A DNA stretch of 10,610 nt from Paludibacteraceae bacterium (GCA_017965125.1 JAGCQO010000192.1:1-10610), one strand, 5' to 3'. Positions 1 to 7,308 are shown, numbered from the stretch's first letter. Notes: generated by a model not told the origin, from the sequence alone. A program made the numbers and translations.

Positions 1-135
<135 letters not shown>

Positions 136-708
136 ATGGCGATACAAGGCAAGAAGTCGAACTACGACACCGACGTGTTCCAGCCGCTCATCAACAAAAT
201 CGGCGAGCTGTCTAAATGCACATACAAGGACGACGAGAAGAAGGACATAGCCATGAGAGTCGTGGCTGACCACATAAGAACAATCGCTTTCTCAATCACC
301 GACGGACAGTTGCCAAGCAACGCCAAGGCAGGATACGTGATAAGAAGAATCCTTCGTAGAGCCGTGAGATACGCCTACACATTCCTGGGACAGAAAGAGC
401 CATTCCTCTGCAAGCTCCTGCCTACACTCATCGAGTCGATGGGCGAGGCTTACCCTGAGCTCATAGCACAGAAGGAACTCGTGGAGAAGGTGATAAAGGA
501 AGAGGAAGAGTCATTCTTGCGCACACTCGAGACCGGCATCAGACTGCTCGACGGCGTAATGGCAGAAGCAAAGAAGAACGGCAAGAAGGAAATCAGCGGA
601 AAGGATTCGTTCACGCTGTATGACACATACGGATTCCCACTCGACCTCACTGAGCTCATCCTCAAGGAGAACGGAATCACAACCAACGAAGAGGAGTTCA
701 ACGCCTAG
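136..708 (+). CDS. alaS: AlaRS fragment 2: tRNA-recognition (helical) domain
   Basis: This is a 190-residue open frame from ATG at 136, directly after the TGA, to TAG at 706. It opens with [19 protein letters not shown], the normal continuation of the AlaRS core, then has [16 protein letters not shown] and [21 protein letters not shown], the helical tRNA-Ala recognition region. It ends after [18 protein letters not shown], near the point where the synthetase and recognition half is separable from the editing half in studied AlaRS proteins. The initiating Met sits where homologues carry an internal Met, as I recall, so the ATG may not have arisen as a start. No good Shine-Dalgarno lies before it. 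Whether it is translated on its own is unknown. Confidence 0.6.
   Translation: MAIQGKKSNYDTDVFQPLINKIGELSKCTYKDDEKKDIAMRVVADHIRTIAFSITDGQLPSNAKAGYVIRRILRRAVRYAYTFLGQKEPFLCKLLPTLIESMGEAYPELIAQKELVEKVIKEEEESFLRTLETGIRLLDGVMAEAKKNGKKEISGKDSFTLYDTYGFPLDLTELILKENGITTNEEEFNA
706..708 (+). other. In-frame TAG stop inside alaS, followed by ATG
   Basis: The codons read AAC GCC TAG ATG ACA AAG in the alaS frame, and homology continues as QKERARNAAA. A single base change from GAG (Glu) or CAG (Gln) would explain it. It lies between the tRNA-recognition and editing domains. Confidence 0.9.
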
Positions 709-2028
709 ATGACAAAGCAAAAGGAAAGAGCGCGCAACGCAGCCGCAATCGAGACTGGAGACTGGGTTTCAATCAAGCCAGGAGAAAGCCAGTTCGTAGG
801 CTACGACACACTGGAGGCCGACACCGAGATACTGAGATACCGCAAGGTGAAGCAGAAGAACGAGGAGCTGTATCAGCTCGTGCTCAACCCAACTCCATTC
901 TACGGAGAAATGGGTGGACAGTGCGGCGACAGCGGCGTAATCGAGTGTGACGGCGAAGTAATAAAGATAATCGACACAAAGAAAGAGAACGGACTCAGCA
1001 TACACATCTGCAAGAACTTGCCAAAGGACGTGACCGCAGCATTCAAAGCGAAGGTTGACCCAGCAAGACGCCAGAACATCGAGAACAACCACACAGCGAC
1101 ACACATCATCGACTACGCGTTGCGCGAAGTGCTCGGCACACACGTCGAGCAGAAGGGTTCGCTCGTCACACCGGACTACCTGCGTTTCGACTTCTCGCAC
1201 TTCCAGAAGGTGACCGACGAGGAGCTGAGAAAAGCAGAGCAGCTTGCCAACAAGCTCGTACGCCAGAACATCGTGCTCGAAGAGGAGCGCGAGATGCCAA
1301 TCGAGGAAGCGAGAAAGCTCGGAGCCATGGCTCTGTTCGGCGAGAAGTACGGCGAGAAAGTGCGTGTCGTCAAGTTCGGTCCAAGCATCGAGCTTTGCGG
1401 CGGAACACACACAAAGAGAACCGGTTCTATCGGCCTCATCAAGATAACAGCAGAGGCTTCTGTTGCAGCCGGTGTCAGAAGAATCGAGGCTGTGACAGGC
1501 GAGAAGGCAGAGGAGTTCATCGACATGCAGCAGGATATGCTCAACGGCATCAGAAGCCTGTTCAACAACGCTCCTAACCTCGTCGCTACAATCACAAAGG
1601 AAGTTTCTGAAAACGCAGAGCTGAAGAAGAAGGTCGAGGCGTTCACACAGGAGAAAATCGCCACAATGGCAGACAAAATCGCCAACAGCGCGAAGGACAT
1701 AAACGGAACGAAAGTCGTGACCATCTCACGCATCGCCGACGTCAGCGTCGAAATGGCAAGAGGAATTTCATCAATCCTGAGAGCCAAGTTCGCCGACGAG
1801 AAGTTCATGTTCGTAGCCGGCCTGATAAACAACAACAAGCCAATGCTCCTCATCATGATAAGCAAGCCGCTCGTTGACGCAGGTCTGAACGCGACAAACA
1901 TCGTCAAGGAAGCCGCTAAGGAAATAGGCGGAAACGGAGGCGGTCAGCCATTCCTCGCAACTGCCGGCGGTAGCAAGGTCGAGGGCATCGACAAAGCTAT
2001 CGAGGTGGCTATCAACGCCGTAAGATAA
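709..2028 (+). CDS. alaS: AlaRS fragment 3: editing domain plus C-Ala domain
   Basis: This is a 439-residue open frame from ATG at 709, directly after the TAG, to TAA. It contains the whole trans-editing half: FYGEMGGQ at 64-71, the zinc motif HTATH at 128-132 and CGGTH at 230-234, which together give the HxxxH...CxxxH editing site. A helical linker follows at about 295-330, then the C-Ala domain with GGNGGGQPFLATAGG at 407-421. All editing residues are intact, so this part shows no decay. A purine-rich GAGGAG at 691-696 lies 12 bases before the ATG and could aid initiation, although it also encodes Glu residues. The piece resembles the separate editing subunit of the split AlaRS of Nanoarchaeum, and free-standing AlaX proteins, in domain content. 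Independent expression is inference. Confidence 0.7.
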   Translation: MTKQKERARNAAAIETGDWVSIKPGESQFVGYDTLEADTEILRYRKVKQKNEELYQLVLNPTPFYGEMGGQCGDSGVIECDGEVIKIIDTKKENGLSIHICKNLPKDVTAAFKAKVDPARRQNIENNHTATHIIDYALREVLGTHVEQKGSLVTPDYLRFDFSHFQKVTDEELRKAEQLANKLVRQNIVLEEEREMPIEEARKLGAMALFGEKYGEKVRVVKFGPSIELCGGTHTKRTGSIGLIKITAEASVAAGVRRIEAVTGEKAEEFIDMQQDMLNGIRSLFNNAPNLVATITKEVSENAELKKKVEAFTQEKIATMADKIANSAKDINGTKVVTISRIADVSVEMARGISSILRAKFADEKFMFVAGLINNNKPMLLIMISKPLVDAGLNATNIVKEAAKEIGGNGGGQPFLATAGGSKVEGIDKAIEVAINAVR

Positions 2029-2050
2029 AAATACATCACATTATTAATAG

Positions 2051-2084
2051 TAAGCAGAATCAACGATGGTTCTGCTTATTTTTT
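2051..2084 (+). terminator. Intrinsic terminator after alaS
   Basis: A perfect 9-bp stem TAAGCAGAA/TTCTGCTTA with a 10-base loop is followed by TTTTTT at 2079-2084. It starts 22 bases after the alaS stop and separates alaS from the perR unit. Confidence 0.85.
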
Positions 2085-2100
2085 GTATTTCTGAAAAATC

Positions 2101-2113
2101 TGTAATAATTACA
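2101..2113 (+). promoter_or_regulatory. PerR/Fur-type operator (6-1-6 inverted repeat)
   Basis: TGTAAT-A-ATTACA is a perfect inverted repeat with a one-base centre. The layout and AT-rich arms match the 7-1-7 boxes of PerR (TTATAATnATTATAA) and Fur, although the outermost seventh pair is C/A here. It lies between the alaS terminator and the Fur-family gene, about 40 bases upstream of the candidate -7 element. That suggests autoregulation of perR and control of the rubrerythrin behind it. Binding is inferred. Confidence 0.6.
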
Positions 2114-2153
2114 AATTTGCACTCGTTTTATTTTTATAGACAAGAAATTGCTC

Positions 2154-2161
2154 TATATTTG
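2154..2161 (+). promoter_or_regulatory. Bacteroidetes -7 promoter element for perR
   Basis: TATATTTG fits the Bacteroidetes TAnnTTTG -7 consensus exactly. It leaves a leader of about 30 bases before the perR ATG, with a purine-rich AAAGGAAGAG next to the start. The -33 region is only T-rich, without a clean TTTG. Confidence 0.6.
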
Positions 2162-2197
2162 TGACAAGAGAATTAGAATTTTAAACAAAGGAAGAGA

Positions 2198-2611
2198 ATG
2201 AGCAAGTCGGCAGAAAGATTGAAGGAATATGGAATAAAGCCATCTGTGCAAAGAGTGGCGATAATGGATTATCTACTCAACCACAAGACACACCCGACGG
2301 TCGAGATGATACACCAGGACCTTTCCGAAGATATGGCGACGCTCTCTAAGACAACGGTTTACAACACACTGAAGCTATTTGCCGAAGCCGGAGCGATACT
2401 CGCGCTGAACATAGACGAGAACACGACAAGATACGACGGCGACACAAGCCACCACGCCCACTTCAGATGCGTGTGCTGCGGAGACATCTACGACATGACG
2501 CCGAGCAACCACGACTGGGACAAAATCGGATTTGAGAACGGCGAGGGCTTCAAAATAACAGAAGAAGAATTGTATTTGAAGGGGCTTTGCCCGAAATGCA
2601 ACAAAAAATAG
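2198..2611 (+). CDS. perR: Fur-family peroxide-responsive repressor, PerR-like
   Basis: This is a 137-residue metalloregulator of normal Fur-family length. The winged-helix DNA-binding domain covers about residues 5-75, with the recognition-helix region LSKTTVYNTLKLF. The dimerisation domain follows. By alignment with B. subtilis PerR the regulatory metal site is H32, D80, H86, H88 and D99. Asp at the last position, instead of Glu, is the feature that favours peroxide sensing over iron sensing. The structural zinc site is C91/C94 plus C131/C134 (CPKC), and C93 is an extra Cys. In PerR proteins, iron-dependent oxidation of the His ligands releases DNA. The rubrerythrin gene 33 bases downstream and the inverted repeat upstream both support a PerR role. 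A Fur or Zur role cannot be fully excluded. An AAAGGAAGAG stretch just before the ATG supports this start. Confidence 0.85.
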   Translation: MSKSAERLKEYGIKPSVQRVAIMDYLLNHKTHPTVEMIHQDLSEDMATLSKTTVYNTLKLFAEAGAILALNIDENTTRYDGDTSHHAHFRCVCCGDIYDMTPSNHDWDKIGFENGEGFKITEEELYLKGLCPKCNKK

Positions 2612-2644
2612 AAACCAATATTTATCAACTAAAACCAATCAACT

Positions 2645-3196
2645 ATGAAAAAGAAATTCATCTGTACAGTTTGTGGTTATGTCCACGAGGGAGATAGCGC
2701 ACCAGAGAAATGTCCACAGTGCGGCGTGCCTGCATCTAAGTTCAAGGAAGTGGAGGAAAACGGCGGCCTGAACTTCGTGACTGAGCACGAGCTCGGAGTA
2801 GCAAAGGGATGCAGCGAGGAAATGATCAAGGACCTGAACGCGCATTTCAACGGCGAATGTTCTGAGGTCGGCATGTATTTAGCCATGAGCCGACAGGCCG
2901 ACAGAGAGGGCTATCCTGAAATCGCAGAGGCTTTCAAGCGTTACGCTTGGGAGGAGGCTGAGCACGCTGCGAAGTTCGCCGAACTGCTTGGCGACATCGT
3001 TTGGGACACAAAGACTAACCTCGAGAAGAGAATGATGGCTGAGTCTGGCGCATGCGAGGACAAGATGCGCATAGCAAAGAACGCAAAGGCACAGAACCTT
3101 GACGCTATCCACGACACTGTCCACGAGATGGCTAAGGACGAGGCTCGCCACGGCAAGGGCTTCGAAGGCCTCTTCAACAGATATTTCAAGAAGTAA
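2645..3196 (+). CDS. Reverse rubrerythrin (N-terminal rubredoxin, C-terminal diiron domain)
   Basis: This is a 183-residue cytosolic peroxide reductase of anaerobes. It has the reversed domain order: a rubredoxin-like Fe(SCys)4 domain comes first (C7-x2-C10, then C23-x2-C26 in CPQCG). A ferritin-like four-helix bundle then runs from about residue 55 to the end. Likely diiron ligands lie in GECSE (E71/E74), the EEAEH helix (E103-H107), E161 and the DEARH motif (E166, H169). Proteins of this layout, as in Clostridium acetobutylicum, reduce hydrogen peroxide, and oxygen in some cases, with electrons from rubredoxin reductases. The gene follows perR with a 33-base gap and ends at a strong terminator, so it is probably co-transcribed and induced by peroxide. 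Classical rubrerythrins carry rubredoxin at the C-terminus, which makes the order diagnostic. Confidence 0.93.
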   Translation: MKKKFICTVCGYVHEGDSAPEKCPQCGVPASKFKEVEENGGLNFVTEHELGVAKGCSEEMIKDLNAHFNGECSEVGMYLAMSRQADREGYPEIAEAFKRYAWEEAEHAAKFAELLGDIVWDTKTNLEKRMMAESGACEDKMRIAKNAKAQNLDAIHDTVHEMAKDEARHGKGFEGLFNRYFKK

Positions 3197-3220
3197 AAAA
3201 CTTGAAACTCACATAAAAGG

Positions 3221-3250
3221 AACGGCTCCAAACGGAGCCGTTTCTTATTT
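3221..3250. terminator. Bidirectional terminator between rubrerythrin and pgeF
   Basis: AACGGCTCC/GGAGCCGTT forms a perfect 9-bp GC-rich stem with a 4-base loop. It is followed on the plus strand by TTCTTATTTTA and on the minus strand by a weaker CCTTTTAT run. It sits 24 bases after the rubrerythrin stop and 3 bases past the convergent pgeF stop, so it can end both transcripts. Confidence 0.85.
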
Positions 3251-4030
3251 TATCACAAGTCCGCTGAGCATACGCCCAGAGTCGATGCCCTGACGCCTTG
3301 CCGAGAAGAACAAATCAGCATCGCGGAAGGTGCAATGACCCGAAACGCACACATCACGCAGGCCGGCATCCTCCAGCTCTTTCTTGACAATGCCGCGAAT
3401 GTCCATGAAACACTTCTCGCTGTCCGACGCATCATCGGCGAAGAAATGAGCAAACGACGAATCCTTTTCCACAAAACGGTCTTTCATGTCCTTGCCGACC
3501 TGATAGTTGGGCTGGCTGATGCACGGACCGACGACCGAAACGACGTCACACGCCTCGCTGCCGTACCTTTCCTTCATAATCGCCACGGCCTTGGCTGAGA
3601 TATTAAGCAGCGTGCCGCGCCATCCCGAATGAACAGCCGCCGCGACGCCCCTTTTCCTGTCGTACAAAAGGACAGGCACACAGTCGGCCGTCGTCACAGC
3701 CACACAGACGCCCCTCTCCGCCGTAATCAAGCCGTCGCAGCCTTCCAAAAGGTCTTTCACCTCAGCCGCCGACATCTTCGTCACAGCCTCATCCACACAG
3801 ACAATCCTGTCGCCATGGGTCTGATGGGCATTGAACAAACGTGAGGCCTCGACACCAAGGTCACGGCAAAGCATGGCTCTGTTGGCGTTTATGTTTTCAA
3901 CATCGTCGTTTGTGTAAACGCCGACATTAAATGACGAGAACCTCTCGTCACGGCTCACACCACCCTGCCTCGTCGTCGTGAATCCGACTATCTCCCTGAA
4001 CTCCTCGAACTGCGGATAAGTTATAAACAT
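3245..4030 (-). CDS. pgeF: YfiH/PgeF family protein (peptidoglycan editing factor / multicopper-oxidase-like)
   Basis: This protein is 261 residues from ATG at 4030. The family (formerly DUF152 or laccase-like) has been reported as a peptidoglycan editing factor in E. coli and as a purine nucleoside phosphorylase/adenosine deaminase in relatives of human FAMIN. The conserved metal-site residues are present: H72 in NAHQTHGD, C117 in TTADCVPVLLYD and H134 in VHSGWRGT. VGPCISQPNYQVG and the N-terminal TTTRQGGVS are also typical. The frame extends upstream to a TTG at 4051, but that codon lies inside the terminator hairpin of the preceding gene and the extra seven residues are not family-like, so the ATG is preferred. 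It has no signal peptide. It lies 74 bases after the M28-fold gene and converges on the rubrerythrin gene. Confidence 0.88.
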   Translation of the reverse strand: MFITYPQFEEFREIVGFTTTRQGGVSRDERFSSFNVGVYTNDDVENINANRAMLCRDLGVEASRLFNAHQTHGDRIVCVDEAVTKMSAAEVKDLLEGCDGLITAERGVCVAVTTADCVPVLLYDRKRGVAAAVHSGWRGTLLNISAKAVAIMKERYGSEACDVVSVVGPCISQPNYQVGKDMKDRFVEKDSSFAHFFADDASDSEKCFMDIRGIVKKELEDAGLRDVCVSGHCTFRDADLFFSARRQGIDSGRMLSGLVIK

Positions 4031-4050
4031 GTGAATCTGACTTTTATGCA

Positions 4051-4106
4051 AACAAAGAACGCAAGCCCTTTTCCGACTTGCGCTCCCTAATGAAATATTC
4101 TTTGTT
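4051..4106 (-). terminator. Terminator hairpin after the M28-fold gene
   Basis: On the minus strand CGCAAG (4077-4082) and CTTGCG (4060-4065) pair around an 11-base loop, and the downstream run TTCTTTGTT follows at once. A second perfect 9-base arm, AACAAAGAA on the minus strand at 4098-4106, overlaps the peptidase stop codon and can pair with that T-rich run across a 15-base bulge. Confidence 0.65.
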
Positions 4107-5436
4107 ATTTAATGGTCTCGATGAAACGCGTTACCAAGCTCTGCATCTCAGCGAACCTTGTGTAAGGCAACATCTGAGGCGTGTCGTTCATGTTCTTGTA
4201 ATCAAGACTGCCGCCGACAGAGTAAATGAAGAAACTTGGTATCTCAAGTTCCTTGAACAGGTAAGACTCGCTAATCTTTGAACTAAGCTTGAGTTCAACA
4301 TCAGGAACCAGCTTATAGTCACGAGCAATCTTCACCATTCTCTGCATCAGGTCTTGGTGGTTCTTGCCGTTGGCGATCTTTATGCCACCGCTTCCGTTGC
4401 CCATCAAGTCGAAGTCCAGAACAAGCTGAACGTTCTTCAGCTTCACTGGCGGATACTTAATCAAGGTCTTTCCTCCAGCCAAGTCGAGCTCGTGGCCCGA
4501 GAAGGCAATGTAAACGATGGTATATTTCGGCTTTATGGTATGGAAATGCTTAGCAAGCTGAAGCATCATAGCCACACCGCTGGCACTGCAGTTAGCTCCA
4601 GGATAAACAGCCTCGCCCATTGTTCCGAGGTGGTCATAGTGGCATGAGATGATAATCGAAGAGTCCTTGTAAACGGTGCCAGGCTCAACAGCCACAACGT
4701 TATATGTGGTGGCTTGCGGAACGAAAGCCGCGTCGGCCTGAACCTTGACCTTTCTTATCGACTCGATGTCCTGAGGTGTTCCGACATAGAACACAGGACG
4801 AACATCCTGACGCTCCGAGGTTGACCAAATCATCTTAGAATAGCGCGCTGTGTCATAAACGATCACGCCCTTCACTTGAATCTGGCCGTCGGTCTTGAAC
4901 TGCTCCACGAGCTGGTCAATCTTCATAGCCACGTTGCGCGTCTCGCCGTCGTGGTTTGTGTTGTCCACGATGATGAAGTTGCCTCTCGCGTCACGAATCT
5001 TGTTCATTCTCGTCATTGCGTCGTTGAGTTCCGCACGAGTTATGACAACAGCGTCGTAGTTTCCGCTGATAGATGGGCTCGAAGGGTCAATCATGAAATC
5101 AGTTCCGGCAACGAGGTAGTTGCTGTTCAACTGAAGAGTCATTCTGTTAGGGAAAGTATTCGCAGACACATAGAAAGGCTGCATATACTGTCCGCCCACG
5201 GCACCAACGCCGATTTCCTTGAACTGGTTTACGATATAGTCTGCCGCCGCCTTATTTCCTCCTCTGCCATAGCCACGGCCATTCATAGAAAAGGCGCACA
5301 GATTCTGAGTCACCTCGTTTGCGTAATCGACCTCGTCCGAAGGCTTAGGCGCAAGGCTGTCTGGATAAACATCCTGCGCTGCCACCGACATAGGCAAAGC
5401 GACCAACGCCAACAATGAAATCATTAAATTCTTCAT
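4105..5436 (-). CDS. Secreted M28-fold protein with degenerate active site (probable pseudo-peptidase)
   Basis: This is a 443-residue protein with a signal peptide (MKNLMISLLALVALPMSVAA, likely cut before Q21). The middle part, about 110-250, is inserted between the M28 segments in the manner of a PA-like domain. The C-terminal part, about 245-443, is a zinc-aminopeptidase (M28) fold. H266 and D268 (HYDHLG), E316 and D343 (DFDLMG) are kept. The bridging-Asp position, normally GAxDxASG, reads GANCSASG, so C283 replaces Asp. The catalytic base, the first Glu of SGEE, is H315. The last His ligand, before the TxxDT motif, appears to be K414 in YKNMNDTP. I infer that canonical aminopeptidase chemistry is lost, though binding or a different metal use is possible. 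It follows the lipoprotein gene by 37 bases on the same strand, so the two are probably one operon. Confidence 0.82.
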   Translation of the reverse strand: MKNLMISLLALVALPMSVAAQDVYPDSLAPKPSDEVDYANEVTQNLCAFSMNGRGYGRGGNKAAADYIVNQFKEIGVGAVGGQYMQPFYVSANTFPNRMTLQLNSNYLVAGTDFMIDPSSPSISGNYDAVVITRAELNDAMTRMNKIRDARGNFIIVDNTNHDGETRNVAMKIDQLVEQFKTDGQIQVKGVIVYDTARYSKMIWSTSERQDVRPVFYVGTPQDIESIRKVKVQADAAFVPQATTYNVVAVEPGTVYKDSSIIISCHYDHLGTMGEAVYPGANCSASGVAMMLQLAKHFHTIKPKYTIVYIAFSGHELDLAGGKTLIKYPPVKLKNVQLVLDFDLMGNGSGGIKIANGKNHQDLMQRMVKIARDYKLVPDVELKLSSKISESYLFKELEIPSFFIYSVGGSLDYKNMNDTPQMLPYTRFAEMQSLVTRFIETIK

Positions 5437-5473
5437 AGTCGTAGTTTTTAGGTTAATTCAAGCGGCTCACACA

Positions 5474-6325
5474 TTAGTCAGTACGAACCACGAGATACTT
5501 AGAAATGCTCCAGAACTGCTTGTAGTCCTTGATGTAAAGTGTCTTGTTGCCGTTCTCGTCCTTCAACTCGTAAGACTTGTCTGGGTGAGAAGTCAGGATT
5601 CTTGCCTTCTTGCTGTAGAGAGGTATCTTAGTTGTTGTTCTGATGTCAACCTTCACGAAGTAATCCTTGTTGAAGTCCTTTTGAAGGATCTGAGAACGCT
5701 TGAACACGCCTTCCTTAGTGATGATGCGCTGAGCCTTCAGTTCCTTGTTAGAGCCGAACACGTAGTAAGCAGACGACATCTCGTCCTCCTGCTGAGCGAT
5801 GAGGGCAGTCTTCTGGATGTTCTCCTCAGTGAGCTTTGTCACAGCAGAGTCAAGTTGGAAGATTCTCTCGTCCTTCTGGCGCAGAACGTCAGCCAACGAG
5901 TCCATGGAGAACGCTCTTGCCTCAAGCTGCTGCTGAAGTCTTGTGATTGTCTCCTGCAGTTCCTTGTTCTGGTTGCCGCTCTTCTTGGCCATCTGCTGCA
6001 GCTGAGCGATTTTCTGTCTGTTCTTCTGCAAAGCCTCAGCCATGAGTTTCAAGTTCTTGTTGATTCTCTGAGCAGCATCATATTTGATGTTCTCGTCGGA
6101 AGCATCTGCGTTGATGAGCGATTCAGAGGCTGCAATAGCCTGGAAGTTGTCGGAAATCTCGTTCAAAGCCTGAAGGTAATTAGCCATTTCCTGGTCTTTG
6201 CTGGCATTAACCGCCTCCAAAGAGTCGTTGATAGCCTGCAAGTCCTTGTACTCCTGAGAGTCCTTAACACATGAAGATAAAAGCATCGCTGCAAGCGAAG
6301 ATGCAATGATCAAAGTCTTTTTCAT
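5474..6325 (-). CDS. Coiled-coil lipoprotein with C-terminal globular domain, function unknown
   Basis: This is a 283-residue predicted lipoprotein. The N-terminus MKKTLIIASSLAAMLLSSC ends in a lipobox with the acylated Cys at C19. A long heptad-rich coiled coil covers about 25-70 and 85-190, with repeated LQQ, LNE, LKL and QLE patterns and many Gln, Glu and Asn residues. The C-terminal 90 residues are different, with alternating short beta-like stretches (YFVKVDIRTTTKIPLYS, ARILTSHP) ending in SISKYLVVRTD. Similar Bacteroidetes proteins are sometimes annotated as Cbp1-type collagen-binding adhesins, but I cannot confirm that from sequence alone. It has its own promoter and precedes the M28-fold gene by 37 bases. 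It probably sits in the outer or inner membrane facing the periplasm or the surface. Confidence 0.85.
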   Translation of the reverse strand: MKKTLIIASSLAAMLLSSCVKDSQEYKDLQAINDSLEAVNASKDQEMANYLQALNEISDNFQAIAASESLINADASDENIKYDAAQRINKNLKLMAEALQKNRQKIAQLQQMAKKSGNQNKELQETITRLQQQLEARAFSMDSLADVLRQKDERIFQLDSAVTKLTEENIQKTALIAQQEDEMSSAYYVFGSNKELKAQRIITKEGVFKRSQILQKDFNKDYFVKVDIRTTTKIPLYSKKARILTSHPDKSYELKDENGNKTLYIKDYKQFWSISKYLVVRTD

Positions 6326-6393
6326 TTGATTTTTATTTTATGATGTTTGTTTTCTAATCCTCCGCAAAGACGGATGTTAAAGTTATAAATATA

Positions 6394-6427
6394 CAAAGAT
6401 ACTCAAAAAAACATACTATGTACCAAA
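6394..6427 (-). promoter_or_regulatory. Bacteroidetes-type promoter for the lipoprotein-M28 operon
   Basis: On the minus strand a TTTG (6424-6427) is followed after 22 bases by TATCTTTG (6394-6401), matching the TTTG/TAnnTTTG consensus with a spacer near the expected length. It lies about 70 bases before the lipoprotein ATG in the 128-base gap behind coaX. A short TCCG/CGGA hairpin at 6360-6373 falls in the leader. Confidence 0.6.
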
Positions 6428-6453
6428 CTCTTGCATTTCATTGCAGGCGAAGG

Positions 6454-7161
6454 TCATATAGAGTCCAAACCTTTGAAAACGAGGAACGGGTCGTATGTCG
6501 TTTCGCACTCGGTCTCGCCCGAGACGTCCAATGCGTCTCCGCCTGTTATGAAAACGTGCAGGTCGGGATATTGCTCATGAATCTTCTTCACGAAGCCGAC
6601 AATCTCCATCCGCGCTCCGTTGACAGCGCCTGACATGAGGTTGCCTTCGGTGTTGTCGCTCACAAGCGGAGCGCATTTCTCGGCCTTCACCAACGGCAGT
6701 TTCGCTGTGTAATCGTGCATTGCGTTGAGTCTGAGCTGAACGCCCGGCGAGATAACCCCGCCAAGGAAACTTCCGTCTGACGAAATCAGGTCGTAGGTAA
6801 TGCACGTGCCTGCGTCAACCACCAGGATGGTGCGATTCAAATCCTGTGCCATCGCCCCGTAGTCTGCCGCGATTCTGTCGGCGCCGTAAGTGTCCGGGAC
6901 GCCACGCAAAGCCTTGTGTCGGCAAGGGGTTTTCGGAGTGATATAGCGGCACGGCAGTGAAAACTCGCGCAACGCCTCGGCAAGTTCTTTGTCCTCGCCA
7001 ACGACGGTCGAGACCACAGCCTCGTCGATAGCAAAACCTTCGACAATCCTTTTCACGACAGCGCTCCACGGCTCAGCCTTATGCTCAAAATGAACAAACT
7101 CGCCGCCATCGCTGACCACGAGCTTCGCACTTGTATTCCCTATGTCAATGAGTAACTTCAT
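6454..7161 (-). CDS. coaX: Type III pantothenate kinase
   Basis: This is a 235-residue cytosolic enzyme that phosphorylates pantothenate with ATP, the first step of coenzyme A synthesis. As a type III enzyme it belongs to the ASKHA fold and is expected to need a monovalent cation and to escape CoA feedback. Visible motifs are LLIDIGNTSAKL (phosphate 1, D5), YGADRIAADYGA (D95), VVDAGTCITYDL (D116), GGVISPG, DNTEG (T171) and a C-terminal TGGDA. The frame extends upstream to a GTG at 7197, but the extra residues (KNAYISTLKKK) are not family-like, so ATG at 7161 is chosen. This puts IDIGNT at the usual N-terminal position. It is divergent from the menaquinone operon, and the 147-base gap holds both promoters. 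It ends in TGA. Confidence 0.95.
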   Translation of the reverse strand: MKLLIDIGNTSAKLVVSDGGEFVHFEHKAEPWSAVVKRIVEGFAIDEAVVSTVVGEDKELAEALREFSLPCRYITPKTPCRHKALRGVPDTYGADRIAADYGAMAQDLNRTILVVDAGTCITYDLISSDGSFLGGVISPGVQLRLNAMHDYTAKLPLVKAEKCAPLVSDNTEGNLMSGAVNGARMEIVGFVKKIHEQYPDLHVFITGGDALDVSGETECETTYDPFLVFKGLDSI

Positions 7162-7308
7162 TTTCTTTTTCAACGTGCTAATATAGGCATTTTTCACTTC
7201 CGTTTTCGAATAGCCGCAACAGACAAAGCGACAAAGGGCGTCACTCGTGCTTAAACTAATAGCATTTTCACATCGTTATGCTTATATTTGTAAAGAAATA
7301 AAAGCAAA
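7162..7308. promoter_or_regulatory. Divergent promoter region coaX / menaquinone operon
   Basis: This 147-base gap separates the minus-strand coaX from the plus-strand men operon. It contains the men -7 element and a short direct repeat GACAAAG-C-GACAAAG at 7212-7226. I see no riboswitch, small gene or strong hairpin. Confidence 0.5.
7283..7290 (+). promoter_or_regulatory. -7 promoter element of the menaquinone operon
   Basis: TATATTTG matches TAnnTTTG exactly and leaves an 18-base gap to the menI-like ATG at 7309, so the leader is very short. The -33 position holds only a weak T-rich stretch (GCATTTTC). No equally clean element was found for the divergent coaX. Confidence 0.55.

Noticed and set aside
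769..1907. Long open frames of 213 and 243 codons on the minus strand opposite alaS
   Set aside because: They lie antisense to conserved AlaRS domains, have no recognisable motifs and arise from the codon bias of the real gene.
2570..2577. TGTATTTG near the end of perR as a separate promoter for the rubrerythrin
   Set aside because: It deviates from TAnnTTTG at the second base, has no clear -33 partner and lies in coding sequence.
2612..2644. Short direct repeats (AACCAAT twice, ATCAACT twice) before the rubrerythrin gene
   Set aside because: They are too short and AT-rich to distinguish from chance, and I see no operator symmetry.
4031..4051. TTG start extending pgeF by seven residues
   Set aside because: The TTG falls in the terminator hairpin, and the added residues are not typical of the family. 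ATG at 4030 is better.
5585..6274. A 229-codon plus-strand frame opposite the coiled-coil lipoprotein
   Set aside because: It is Leu/Val/Ser-rich because it mirrors Gln/Glu/Lys codons of the coiled coil. The minus-strand frame has a lipobox and a proper promoter.
7162..7197. GTG start extending coaX by twelve residues
   Set aside because: The extension is Lys-rich and not conserved in the family. IDIGNT normally lies within the first ten residues.
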